DNA from: a bacterium BMS3Abin11
Lineage (GTDB): Bacteria; Pseudomonadota; Gammaproteobacteria; BMS3Bbin11
Reading direction: 5' to 3'
NCBI GenBank assembly: GCA_002897635.1
Contig: BDTD01000008.1
Span: 1 to 41,471 of the forward strand
Length of the DNA: 41,471 bases
The notes beneath the pieces were generated by a model. The model made no database searches. It was given only the letters and a program-made list of their open reading frames with translations, and was not told where the DNA came from. Within the stretch, counting starts at the first letter, position 1; every line of letters starts with the position of its first letter. Positions 34,346 to 41,249 of the stretch are shown here, piece by piece. Both the position numbers and the translations under genes were made by a program.

Positions 34346-34375
34346 GGGAAAACTTGCCATAATAATGGCTTTCCC
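34346..34375. terminator. Hairpin between convergent algR and the thioredoxin-like gene
   Basis: GGGAAA…GCCAT-AATA-ATGGC…TTTCCC forms a stem with an internal bulge. It lies in the 57-bp gap between the two convergent genes and probably ends both transcripts. Confidence 0.6.
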
Positions 34376-34388
34376 TCGCTACGATCAC

Positions 34389-34958
34389 CTAATTCCGACA
34401 GGCTCCAGGTAGTGATTTCCTCACCATACTAACCCCGGCTGCAATAGCCTCATCCAGATAAAAGCCATAAAAATCTTCATTGCTGATACCGATAATAGAC
34501 TTACCTGCCTGTTTTCCGTCCGGGCCAAACACCATCACAGTTGGCACCAGGTAGACACCGTAACTCGCTGCCAGCTTTCGCATTGAGACCACCTTGCCTG
34601 AAAAATCTTTGACCTGCGCATCGCTGTCTATTTCCACTTCGCGGGCGACAATACCCGGGTAGCGCTCGTCTTCCGGCAAGGGCACCATGTAAAGAGAACG
34701 TACAACACTGCAGTATGAACACTCAGACGAACCGAACATCACTACCAGCGGCTGCCCCTTACAGGCTGCCTGACGAGATTCGCGAGACAAATCACTGGCC
34801 CGGGGCAATTTATCTTTATACAGGTTTGCGTCACCCTCGAATTCTGTATCAATACCCGTGCCGGCAATGCCTTCCAGATTCGTATTCGCAGCCAGTAACA
34901 CGGCAGGTAAAGTGATACCTATCAGTAAAGAAAATAGTGAAGTATTTGTTACTGACAT
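34389..34958 (-). CDS. Periplasmic thioredoxin-fold protein (CSYC active site)
   Basis: A 189-residue exported protein with a signal peptide (SLFSLLIGITLPAVLLA). The thioredoxin-like domain has LVVMFGSSECSYCSVVR (C80-S-Y-C83), followed by the strand AREVEIDSDAQ and the cis-Pro region YLVPTVMVFGPDG. This resembles the SoxW/thioredoxin_2 group that keeps periplasmic cysteines reduced or oxidised. It is inserted, in opposite orientation, between algR and hemC. A role in sulfur-oxidation protein maintenance is conceivable but not shown, since no sox genes are in the window. Confidence 0.82.
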   Translation of the reverse strand: MSVTNTSLFSLLIGITLPAVLLAANTNLEGIAGTGIDTEFEGDANLYKDKLPRASDLSRESRQAACKGQPLVVMFGSSECSYCSVVRSLYMVPLPEDERYPGIVAREVEIDSDAQVKDFSGKVVSMRKLAASYGVYLVPTVMVFGPDGKQAGKSIIGISNEDFYGFYLDEAIAAGVSMVRKSLPGACRN

Positions 34959-35063
34959 TGCAGGAAAGCCCCCATCTCAACTATTATGTGCTGCTCGATT
35001 GGTAGTAGTAAATACCAGTGGCAAGTATAGCAGAATACCCGAACAATCAACTGGAGTCCTCTT

Positions 35064-35984
35064 TTGACCAAAATTCGCATAGGCACGCGCAAGAGCCCGC
35101 TTGCGCTATGGCAGGCATACTTTATCCGTGATGAACTTCTTGCCCGTCACCCATCGCTGAAGTGCGATATCGTAAAACTGAGTACCGAGGGTGACCGTAT
35201 CCTTGATACACCGCTGGCAAAAATCGGTGGTAAGGGTTTATTCATCAAAGAACTTGAACAGGCGCTGATCGACGAACGGGTAGATATCGCCGTACATTCA
35301 ATGAAAGATGTCACCGTTGGCCTTCCGGAGGCACTGCACATTCCGGTTATCTGTAAACGTGAAGCCCCCTGGGATGCCTTCGTTTCAAATAAACACGATC
35401 GGTTCCTCAACCTGCCACAGGGCGCCCGCCTCGGCACATCCAGCCTGCGCAGACAGATGCAGTTAAAAGCAGCGCGGCCAGATCTGGATATTGTTTCCCT
35501 GCGCGGCAACGTCAACACACGCCTGGCCAAACTTGATGCTGGTAAATTTGATGCCATTATCCTGGCAGCTGCAGGCCTGATTCGTCTGGAAATGTCTGAT
35601 CGCATTACCGAAACCCTGGCACCAGAAATTTGCCTGCCTGCCGTTGCACAAGGAGCAGTCGGCGTTGAATGCCGCAAAAAAGACGATCAGACCCTGTCGT
35701 TGCTGATGCACCTTAATCACCCACCTACACATGCCAGAGTCATCGCGGAACGTGCCATGAACGCCACGCTGGAAGGTGGCTGTCAGGTACCCATCGCGGG
35801 CTTTTCAGAAATCCATGAAGACACACTGCATCTACGCGGCCTGGTCGGCACCCCGGACGGTAGCCTGCTATTGCATGCCGATATTGCTGGGCTTACCAGT
35901 AATGCTGAAGTGCTTGGACAGGCACTGGCTCAGCAGTTACTGGCTAAGGGTGCGGGGGATATACTGGCGGAAGTATATGGTTGA
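35064..35984 (+). CDS. hemC: Hydroxymethylbilane synthase (porphobilinogen deaminase)
   Basis: A 306-residue haem/tetrapyrrole enzyme that polymerises four porphobilinogens. The dipyrromethane-cofactor Cys lies in EGGCQVP (C240), and the catalytic Asp in HSMKD (D82). [14 protein letters not shown] and LGTSSLRRQ are typical. The start is TTG at 35064, with GGAG 8 bases upstream, which gives the expected TKIRIGTR N-terminus. hemD normally follows hemC, but here the downstream DNA is a repeat and insertion-sequence region, so hemD must lie elsewhere or be lost. Confidence 0.97.
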   Translation: MTKIRIGTRKSPLALWQAYFIRDELLARHPSLKCDIVKLSTEGDRILDTPLAKIGGKGLFIKELEQALIDERVDIAVHSMKDVTVGLPEALHIPVICKREAPWDAFVSNKHDRFLNLPQGARLGTSSLRRQMQLKAARPDLDIVSLRGNVNTRLAKLDAGKFDAIILAAAGLIRLEMSDRITETLAPEICLPAVAQGAVGVECRKKDDQTLSLLMHLNHPPTHARVIAERAMNATLEGGCQVPIAGFSEIHEDTLHLRGLVGTPDGSLLLHADIAGLTSNAEVLGQALAQQLLAKGAGDILAEVYG

Positions 35985-36208
35985 TTCTTTTGGTTGTGCT
36001 GGCGCACGGCTGGGACCTCCTTATATTCAGTTTCTCTTTTTTGATTCTTTGCTAGTACTTGACTGATGGTTTCGTCCTTCATGGGCGAGTTCATTTCTTT
36101 TATACGGATAAAAGAAACAGAACCAAAGAAAAACCGCCCCATCGTGTTGGCCTACGGCTACTCTGCGCGCTTCAGTCTGAACCGGGCGCGGTGAACTCGG
36201 GCAGGTGT
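35985..36208. other. Gene-free junk/repeat region after hemC
   Basis: I see no convincing gene. Short frames on both strands have the look of reiterated intergenic DNA, for instance the minus-strand RIKEMNSPMKDET. The segment lies between hemC and a palindromic element, in the position usually occupied by hemD. Confidence 0.45.
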
Positions 36209-36359
36209 GGTATAACGACTTACCTGTACATGTCAGAGACCCACAAATGACTCAAGACAAGGCGCAGTCCGCAGTTAATGGTTGTTCCCTTAACAAGGAT
36301 TGTAACGCAGGATTGGGTCATTTGTGGGTCTCTGACATGTACAGGTAAGTCGTTATACC
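36209..36359. mobile_element. 151-bp palindromic element with perfect 42-bp arms
   Basis: The left arm 36209–36250 (starting GGTATAACGACTTACCTG) is the exact reverse complement of the right arm 36318–36359 (ending CAGGTAAGTCGTTATACC). The arms flank a 67-bp centre without an ORF. Perfect arms of this length indicate a young MITE-type element. The right arm directly abuts the candidate left end of an IS66 copy. Confidence 0.8.
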
Positions 36360-36441
36360 GTAAGCGCAAAATAAACCACACACTATTATTCTGATTCACC
36401 TTGCACGAAGCTCTCTCTGACTATTTAATCAGGAGAAAGCA

Positions 36442-36774
36442 ATGCAAGACAAGATACCATCATTAACAAAACGCCAGCAATACTGGCTAGATAAAATCGA
36501 AGACTGGAAGTCTTCTGGTAAATCAATATCGGCCTATTCACGTGAACAGGGCTTCACTGCACAGGCGATGTACGCCGGTAAAAAAGAGCTGGTTAAGAAA
36601 GGCGTTTTGCCTCGATCACAAAAGCCTCGTTTTCAGCGTGCGGCTATTAACCGTAAGGCCACTGACAATTCCTGGTGCATACAGTTACCAAACGGGTTAT
36701 CTGTAAGCTTTACCGGTGCAGCAAATGTGGCGGAATTAGCTACGGTTTTAAGCGCTGCTGCAACCATTGCATGA
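36442..36774 (+). CDS. tnpA: IS66 accessory protein TnpA
   Basis: A 110-residue protein with the IS66 Orf1 layout: LTKRQQYWLDKIEDWKSSGKSISAYSREQGF (a helix-turn-helix of the IS3/IS66 OrfA type) and the C-terminal LPNGLSVSFTGAANVAELATVLSA. The ribosome site AGGAG precedes the ATG. The stop overlaps the tnpB start (ATGATG), the usual coupling in IS66. It is intact in itself but part of a truncated element. Confidence 0.85.
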   Translation: MQDKIPSLTKRQQYWLDKIEDWKSSGKSISAYSREQGFTAQAMYAGKKELVKKGVLPRSQKPRFQRAAINRKATDNSWCIQLPNGLSVSFTGAANVAELATVLSAAATIA

Positions 36775-36920
36775 TGCGTCCATCAAATGATCTGCCGGTT
36801 GTTTTTCTGTGCCGGGACATTGTTGATTTCCGCAAAGGGATTAACGGCCTGGCGATTCTGGTTGAAGAGGCACTTGAACAGGATCCGTTCTCTGAGCGGT
36901 TGTTTGTGTTCTGCAACTAG
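36771..36920 (+). pseudogene. tnpB: IS66 TnpB, N-terminal fragment
   Basis: 49 codons, MMRPSNDLPVVFLCRDIVDF…RLFVFCN, the conserved N-terminus of IS66 TnpB (Orf2, normally ~115 residues, continuing FCNRRRDKIKIL). It ends at TAG created 1 bp before the inverted-repeat element at 36922–37430. Confidence 0.88.
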
Positions 36921-36921
36921 T

Positions 36922-37430
36922 AGGGGACACTGATGTTTTAATGCGTTAAACTCATTTAAACTCTATACTATTGTTTTTGCTATATTCTTCGCCACGTTTT
37001 ACCGCTCGACTCACACTAGATTGCGAAATATGTAGTCTAGCCCCCAATTCGGTCGAGGAGATTCCCAGACGAATATTACCCCAATAACATATTAGTGATT
37101 TAGCATGCGATATCGAGTTGTTTCGTCCCTTCATTGGCAGTTGTGTCGGCTCGATATCAAAATATTGACGCGAGACAGTCTCCGCCAATTTATCGATATT
37201 CCAGCCATTTCTTTTCAGTAACAGCGCTTCTTCCAGATTTATTTCGTCACTTTCGATAACCTGCTGCACAAAATCACTGTCGCCTAATATTCTTTCATCG
37301 CCTATTCTAGCTTCGTGATTCTTACGTTTTTTAATTATTTCTTGCCACCCTCCATAACTGCGAATCAAGCCACCTCCTGACATATTCACGACGAAATATC
37401 CATTAACGCATTATAACATCAGTGTCCCCT
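36922..37430. mobile_element. IR-flanked element with a transposase C-terminal domain
   Basis: The left end AGGGGACACTGATGTTTTAA… (36922–36949) and right end (37403–37430) are 28-bp inverted repeats with one mismatch. TGCAAC outside the left end and GTTGCA outside the right end could extend the match. Inside is one minus-strand gene (36952–37389). The ~509-bp element separates an IS66 fragment from an IS4 fragment. Confidence 0.7.
36952..37389 (-). CDS. Orphan C-terminal domain of a Y1/REP-associated-type transposase
   Basis: A 145-residue protein matching only the C-terminal part of a class of Y1 (IS200-like, REP-associated) transposases: GGLIRSYGGWQEI, DERILGDSDFVQQVI, then a DnaA-like helix-turn-helix SLICYWGNIRLGISSTELGARL…QSSVSRAVKRGEEY. 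The HUH/tyrosine catalytic domain that should precede it is absent. The longest start is GTG at 37389, and ATG at 37383 is also possible. The whole frame lies inside the 28-bp inverted repeats. It may be a decayed autonomous element or a mobile DNA-binding protein. Confidence 0.7.
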   Translation of the reverse strand: MNMSGGGLIRSYGGWQEIIKKRKNHEARIGDERILGDSDFVQQVIESDEINLEEALLLKRNGWNIDKLAETVSRQYFDIEPTQLPMKGRNNSISHAKSLICYWGNIRLGISSTELGARLHISQSSVSRAVKRGEEYSKNNSIEFK

Positions 37431-37436
37431 TGTTGC

Positions 37437-37847
37437 ATAGAGTTGGACTTGCGCAATATCAAAACAACACTGGGCATGGAAGTACTGAGCTGCAAAACAC
37501 CCGACATGGTACGCAAAGAAATATGGGTATATCTCCTTGCTTACAATTTAATCAGGCTGTTGATGGTGCGGGCGGCACTGTTAGGGGATTTATTGCCCCG
37601 ACAACTCAGTTTTAAGTATACCTTGCAATTATACATTGCCTGGAGAAAACCCAATCACGAAAACGATGACGAAAGGCTGGGTAAATTGCTTATTCTAATT
37701 GCACACAAGCAAGTTGGGAATCGTCAAGGACGTATTGAGCCAAGGGCTGTAAAACGACGACCCAAACCCTATCCTTTATTGACTAAAACACGCAAAATGG
37801 CACAGGAAGAAATCAGGAAAAATGGTCATGCAAAAAAGCTTAAGTAA
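37437..37847 (+). pseudogene. IS4 family transposase, C-terminal fragment
   Basis: A 136-codon frame without a start: ELDLRNIKTTLGMEVLSCKTP, WVYLLAYNLIRLLM, LPRQLSFKYTLQLY and GRIEPRAVKRRPKPYPLLTK. These are the end of an IS4-type DDE transposase, including the YREK-like region. The N-terminal catalytic part is missing. The left junction is the border of the inverted-repeat element. Confidence 0.85.
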
Positions 37848-37912
37848 GTGCCATTCGGATCTGACCCCAGTTTTGATTGGTCTCTTCAGACTGTGCCTTA
37901 GCTAAAGTACAA

Positions 37913-38053
37913 TTAATCCTTTTCCATCCCCAATGTGTACTTTCCATAGCGGGCAGCGCCGTTAAGGCGAGCTCGTTTGTGTAACGCATCTTGTGCAGCC
38001 TTATGGTTTTCTGCTTTACCTTGCCAGGCATGCAACGCGGGTTGTTGCAATGC
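37913..38053 (-). pseudogene. In-frame C-terminal remainder of the class I aldolase
   Basis: The aldolase frame continues past the TGA at 38054–38056 for 46 sense codons without another stop, ending in TAA at 37913–37915. The residues ALQQPALHAWQGK…AAQDALHKRARLNGAARYGKY are the expected C-terminus of class I aldolases. The residue normally before ALQQPAL is Arg, and CGA to TGA is a single-base change. Confidence 0.85.
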
Positions 38054-38935
38054 TCACCCATAGGAAAAAGAAAGTTCCCACGGTTGGTTTGTATACATCG
38101 CATTCATAGCATTCAGATTAGCGCTGGCTTCTTCATCGGTTTGCCCACCGGAAAGGAAATTTATGCTCGGAACAGCGGCGGGAACGGAACGTCGTAAAAC
38201 CTTTACCGTATTTTCCGCCACTTCTTCCGGACTGGCCCTGGTGGCATGTTCTTTACCGGGTGTCACCATGCTTGGTTTGAGGATGGTGTGTTCCAAAATA
38301 ACACCATAACGATGCAATGCGTGATAAACCGCATGTTGCACGACTTCAATCACATCGAAGCAACGTTCTATGGTGTGATCCCCATCAATGAGAACTTCCG
38401 GTTCAACAATGGGCACAATGCCCACTGACTGACAAATGGCTGCATAACGCGCCAGTACTTCTGCATTGGCTTCAACGCCTAACGGTTTCGGGTTATGTGT
38501 ATCGATGGGATAAACCTCGCGCCACTTGGCGAACCGCGCGCCTTGCTCTTTATAAACCTTCAAACGATCGGCCAGGTCATCCAGGCCCTGGGTGATCATA
38601 TCTCCCGGTGCATTGACCAAAGGGATCTTACCCTTGTCGACTTTTATACCAGGAACGATGCCCTGTTTTTCCGCCATTTTTGGTAACGGTGTCCCATCGT
38701 CGGTTTTCTGTGTGAGTGTTTCTTCGAATAGAATGACTCCACTGATGTAGTCGCCAAGCTCGGGTGTGGTTAATAACAGGCTACGCCAGATACGGCGATT
38801 TTCTTCAGTGGATTCCACATTAATGGGTTTGAAACGTTTTGCGATGGTGGGGTGACTTTCATCAATCGCAAGGATACCTTTACCCTTTTGGACCATATCT
38901 TCAATAGTGGTTTGTAGTTCGGTCTGGATACTCAT
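38054..38935 (-). CDS. Fructose-bisphosphate aldolase class I, interrupted by TGA
   Basis: A 293-residue product as read to the first stop. The N-terminus (KGKGILAIDESHPTIAKRF), SGVILFEETL, PGIKVDKG, IVPIVEPEVLIDG and the Schiff-base Lys in LEHTILKPSMV (K220) identify the metal-independent aldolase of glycolysis/gluconeogenesis. The frame stops at SFSYG, where relatives continue SYGRALQQPAL. The missing 46 residues are present in frame after a TGA. The C-terminal tail contributes to activity in this family, so the short product may be impaired. The ribosome site AGGAGG is strong. An insertion-sequence mosaic lies just downstream. Options are a recent nonsense mutation, TGA readthrough or a sequencing error. 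Confidence 0.93.
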   Translation of the reverse strand: MSIQTELQTTIEDMVQKGKGILAIDESHPTIAKRFKPINVESTEENRRIWRSLLLTTPELGDYISGVILFEETLTQKTDDGTPLPKMAEKQGIVPGIKVDKGKIPLVNAPGDMITQGLDDLADRLKVYKEQGARFAKWREVYPIDTHNPKPLGVEANAEVLARYAAICQSVGIVPIVEPEVLIDGDHTIERCFDVIEVVQHAVYHALHRYGVILEHTILKPSMVTPGKEHATRASPEEVAENTVKVLRRSVPAAVPSINFLSGGQTDEEASANLNAMNAMYTNQPWELSFSYG

Positions 38936-39180
38936 GGATCTTCCTCCTGAAAATGCCTGTTGATTTCTTCAATCAGTCTTCCACACATTTGCGAAGACTT
39001 AAGGGTACCTCTATTGGCCTGATATTTGGAGTTATTATATTAGATATTTGGGTCAGAGAAAAAATATCTCCCTTTCGTTCTAGAGTATTTACTCTGCCCC
39101 CAAATATCCATTTCTCTCTGGCACCTATTTACTTGTGGTGTATTTTCTTACCAGGGATTAATAATATATTCAGAGCAGCG
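38936..39180. other. Intergenic region with an imperfect inverted repeat
   Basis: I see no gene here. A TAAGGGTACCTCTA fragment (~38999) is related to the MITE terminus at 10888. ATATTTGGGTCAGAG (~39045) pairs imperfectly with CTCTGCCCCCAAATAT (~39094–39109). The aldolase gene and the sigma gene diverge from this region. Confidence 0.5.
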
Positions 39181-39208
39181 GGAACCAAAATCACATTCGC
39201 CGGTATAA
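39181..39208 (+). promoter_or_regulatory. ECF-type promoter upstream of the sigma factor gene
   Basis: GGAACC (39181–39186), a 16-bp spacer and GTATAA (39203–39208), followed by ACTATGGATAAG. The GGAAC −35 is typical of σE-like ECF factors. It matches the promoter at 40076–40103 in both boxes and spacer length, pointing to autoregulation by the sigma factor encoded 31 bp downstream. Confidence 0.75.
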
Positions 39209-39238
39209 ACTATGGATAAGTACTAACGCAGGGCGAAG

Positions 39239-39790
39239 ATGGACGAGTTTCAAGTCATTAAACAGGTAATTTCCGGCAATAAGCAGGCTTTTGAAAAGCT
39301 CGTTCTGCGTTACCAGACCCCCCTGCTCCTTTATTTGGGGCGCATGGGAATGGTGCAGGCAGAAGCCGAAGACATGGCCCAGGAAACTTTTATAAGGGCT
39401 TTTCGTCATCTGGGCCGGTTTGATCCACAGCAAGCACAATTCTCAACCTGGCTGTTCACCATTGCTCGACGCCTTGGGATAAATGCCATGGCACGCAGAC
39501 GGGTAAAAACGTACAGCCTTGAAGATAGCGAAGCAGCACTGGACTTATCGTACACGGATCGTTATGACGATGGCGCAACGATTAAAAGACGTATCAATGA
39601 AGCCCTGCTCCAGTTACCAATGAAGTACCGTTCCCCCATCGCCCTTGCCTATCTTGGTGACCTTGGCATGGCCGATATTGCCCGTGTCGAAGGATGCTCG
39701 GTGGGCACTGTAAAATCCCGTATTCATCGCGGTAAAAAACGCTTGCGAGAGATGCTTACCGACCTGATAGGAGACAATGACTATGCGTAA
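39239..39790 (+). CDS. ECF sigma factor (σ70 family, RpoE-like)
   Basis: A 183-residue sigma factor. Region 2 (residues ~10–80) includes LVLRYQTPLLLYLGRM, AEDMAQETFIRAFRHL and FSTWLFTIARRLGINAMARRR. Region 4 (~120–175) includes LLQLPMKYRSPIALAYLGDLGMADIARVEGCSVGTVKSRIHRGKKRLRE. There is no region 1 or 3. The next gene overlaps it by up to 14 bp and encodes a small single-span membrane protein, the usual place for an anti-sigma factor. An ECF-type promoter sits 31 bp before the start. Confidence 0.95.
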   Translation: MDEFQVIKQVISGNKQAFEKLVLRYQTPLLLYLGRMGMVQAEAEDMAQETFIRAFRHLGRFDPQQAQFSTWLFTIARRLGINAMARRRVKTYSLEDSEAALDLSYTDRYDDGATIKRRINEALLQLPMKYRSPIALAYLGDLGMADIARVEGCSVGTVKSRIHRGKKRLREMLTDLIGDNDYA

Positions 39791-40028
39791 AACGGATTTA
39801 GAATTTGATCAACTCGATTCGATTATTAATGACCATCCACCAGTCAATGTAGCGGAAGGTTTTACAGATCGTGTTATGCAGGCTGTCGAATTACAGCAAC
39901 CCTGGGTAAGTCTGTGGGACCGCCCGTGGGTACAAATGGCGGCAACAGGTATTGGACTGTCATTCGCATTATGGAGACTGCTTAGCTATATCTTCAGCGC
40001 ATGGTTAGCAATCGAGTTGGCTGGATAA
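39777..40028 (+). CDS. Putative anti-sigma factor, small membrane protein
   Basis: An 83-residue protein overlapping the end of the sigma gene (start at 39777, or 39783 for the second Met). The cytosolic N-terminus (LDSIINDHPPVNVAEGFTDRVMQAVELQQ) resembles the short sigma-binding segment of RseA/ECF anti-sigma proteins (P-x-N-F/L-x-x-R-V). One membrane segment follows (MAATGIGLSFALWRLLSYIF). It has no HxxxCxxC zinc motif and almost no periplasmic domain, so a stress signal would have to be sensed in the membrane or by a partner. Assignment rests mostly on context. Confidence 0.65.
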   Translation: MTMRKTDLEFDQLDSIINDHPPVNVAEGFTDRVMQAVELQQPWVSLWDRPWVQMAATGIGLSFALWRLLSYIFSAWLAIELAG

Positions 40029-40075
40029 TTTATGTACAACATCAGTCGATTTTCATAAGTCAGTGACATCATAAC

Positions 40076-40103
40076 GGAACCCAAATGTAACATCCCGGTA
40101 TAA
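40076..40103 (+). promoter_or_regulatory. ECF-type promoter upstream of the signal peptidase gene
   Basis: GGAACC (40076–40081), a 16-bp spacer and GTATAA (40098–40103), followed by ATGGATAAG. Both boxes, spacer length and downstream sequence match the promoter before the sigma gene. The signal peptidase gene starts 35 bp downstream. Confidence 0.75.
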
Positions 40104-40138
40104 ATGGATAAGCACAACGCAAACACAGGAAATAGAAC

Positions 40139-41068
40139 ATGACAAACATCAATACTTCGCCACGCAAACCGCTGCTCGCACTGGCCCTGTCGATAATGCT
40201 TCCAGGTCTGGGGCAAGTCTATAATGGTCAGCTGAATAGAGGAGTATTTATATTCCTGGCATTTGTTTTTATTACACTGCCATTTATCACCTTCGTGGCA
40301 CTAATATTGCCACCTGTGTGGTTATTCCCGTTATTAGTTCTGAGCCTTATTGCAACCCTGGGACTTTACGCATATTCAATATGGGATGCGTGGAGAGTTG
40401 CACGACAGCTGAGCGATTTTAATCCATATCCATGGCAACAGCCGGCTGTGTATGTTGCATTGTTACTCTTCGCATACCTGTCAGTGATAGGCAGCGCAAC
40501 CCAATATGTACGTGGGCATCTGGTTGAAGCCTTTCGTATTCCTTCTGACAGTATGTCGCCAAATGTGCTGCGCGGCGACTATCTCTTTGCTGACAAACGA
40601 GTAAATTGCCCGGGTTGTAAACGGCAGATTAAACATGGTGATATTGCTATATTTGTTTATCCAAATAACCGCACCAGGCTCTATATCAAACGCATTATTG
40701 GACTGCCCGGCGATGAAATAAAAATTCAATCACACGAGGTCTTTGTGAATGGAAAGTCACTTAAGGCTGCCACTACACAATTATCCTCGAGTAAACTCAA
40801 TGATGACGAAAAATACCTTTATGAGCGAGGTAATGCAGTTGACTACCCTGTTCTATGGGACGAAACAATTGATGCAGTCGATTTCACAATGACTGTCCCG
40901 TCCGGTCAGGTATTTGTGCTAGGTGATAACCGGGATAAGACTACTGATTCCAGGAAATTTGGAACTGTTCCACTTATGGATGTAGTGGGTCTTGCCAGAC
41001 AGGTCTGGTTTTCATATTCTCCCGATACTGGGGTACGCTGGAAACGACTGGGAATGGTACTCAAATAA
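40139..41068 (+). CDS. lepB: Signal peptidase I with extra N-terminal membrane region
   Basis: A 309-residue S26 peptidase that removes signal peptides at the outer face of the inner membrane. The catalytic Ser lies in FRIPSDSMSP (S138), the general-base Lys in LYIKRIIGLPGDEI (K184), and a conserved box in LGDNRDKTTDSR. The first ~120 residues hold about four membrane segments, starting with LPGLGQVYNG, a motif of small membrane proteins fused to S26 peptidases in some bacteria. C157-P-G-C160 after motif C resembles half a zinc knuckle. The ribosome site AGGA lies 9 bases before the ATG. The ECF promoter suggests it is a stress-induced paralogue, and a housekeeping lepB may exist elsewhere. 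Confidence 0.92.
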   Translation: MTNINTSPRKPLLALALSIMLPGLGQVYNGQLNRGVFIFLAFVFITLPFITFVALILPPVWLFPLLVLSLIATLGLYAYSIWDAWRVARQLSDFNPYPWQQPAVYVALLLFAYLSVIGSATQYVRGHLVEAFRIPSDSMSPNVLRGDYLFADKRVNCPGCKRQIKHGDIAIFVYPNNRTRLYIKRIIGLPGDEIKIQSHEVFVNGKSLKAATTQLSSSKLNDDEKYLYERGNAVDYPVLWDETIDAVDFTMTVPSGQVFVLGDNRDKTTDSRKFGTVPLMDVVGLARQVWFSYSPDTGVRWKRLGMVLK

Positions 41069-41148
41069 TAAAGGGGTCACCCAGGCCTCGAGTATTTGAA
41101 TAACTACCGGCTAAAGCCTGAATGATCGGCCATTGGTCCGATTGTTGC

Positions 41149-41170
41149 CCTCTCCCAAAACTGGGAGAGG
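41149..41170. terminator. Hairpin between the signal peptidase and transposase genes
   Basis: CCTCTCCC and GGGAGAGG form a perfect 8-bp stem around AAAACT. No T-run follows. It may be a terminator for the peptidase gene or part of the left end of the downstream insertion sequence. AAAGGGGTC, related to the REP-like motif at 8031, lies right after the peptidase stop. Confidence 0.5.
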
Positions 41171-41249
41171 ACATAAATGTACTTGCCTCTAAACAAAACT
41201 CAGCAGATAGCTTATAATACCACTAATTACAATAAGTTAGAGAACGAAG

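Larger units (their letters stand above)
36360..36920 (+). mobile_element. Truncated IS66 family element
   Basis: It begins with GTAAGCGCAAAATAAACC, an IS66-type terminal sequence. It then carries tnpA and the first 49 codons of tnpB. The rest of tnpB, the DDE transposase tnpC and the right end are missing. The truncation point coincides with the left border of another inverted-repeat element (36922). Confidence 0.75.

Noticed and set aside
35147-35677. 176-residue minus-strand frame inside hemC
   Set aside because: It is the antisense of a strongly conserved hemC and has no recognisable domain.
37840-38103. Minus-strand 87-residue frame overlapping the aldolase end
   Set aside because: It is out of frame with the conserved aldolase tail, which accounts for the sequence better.
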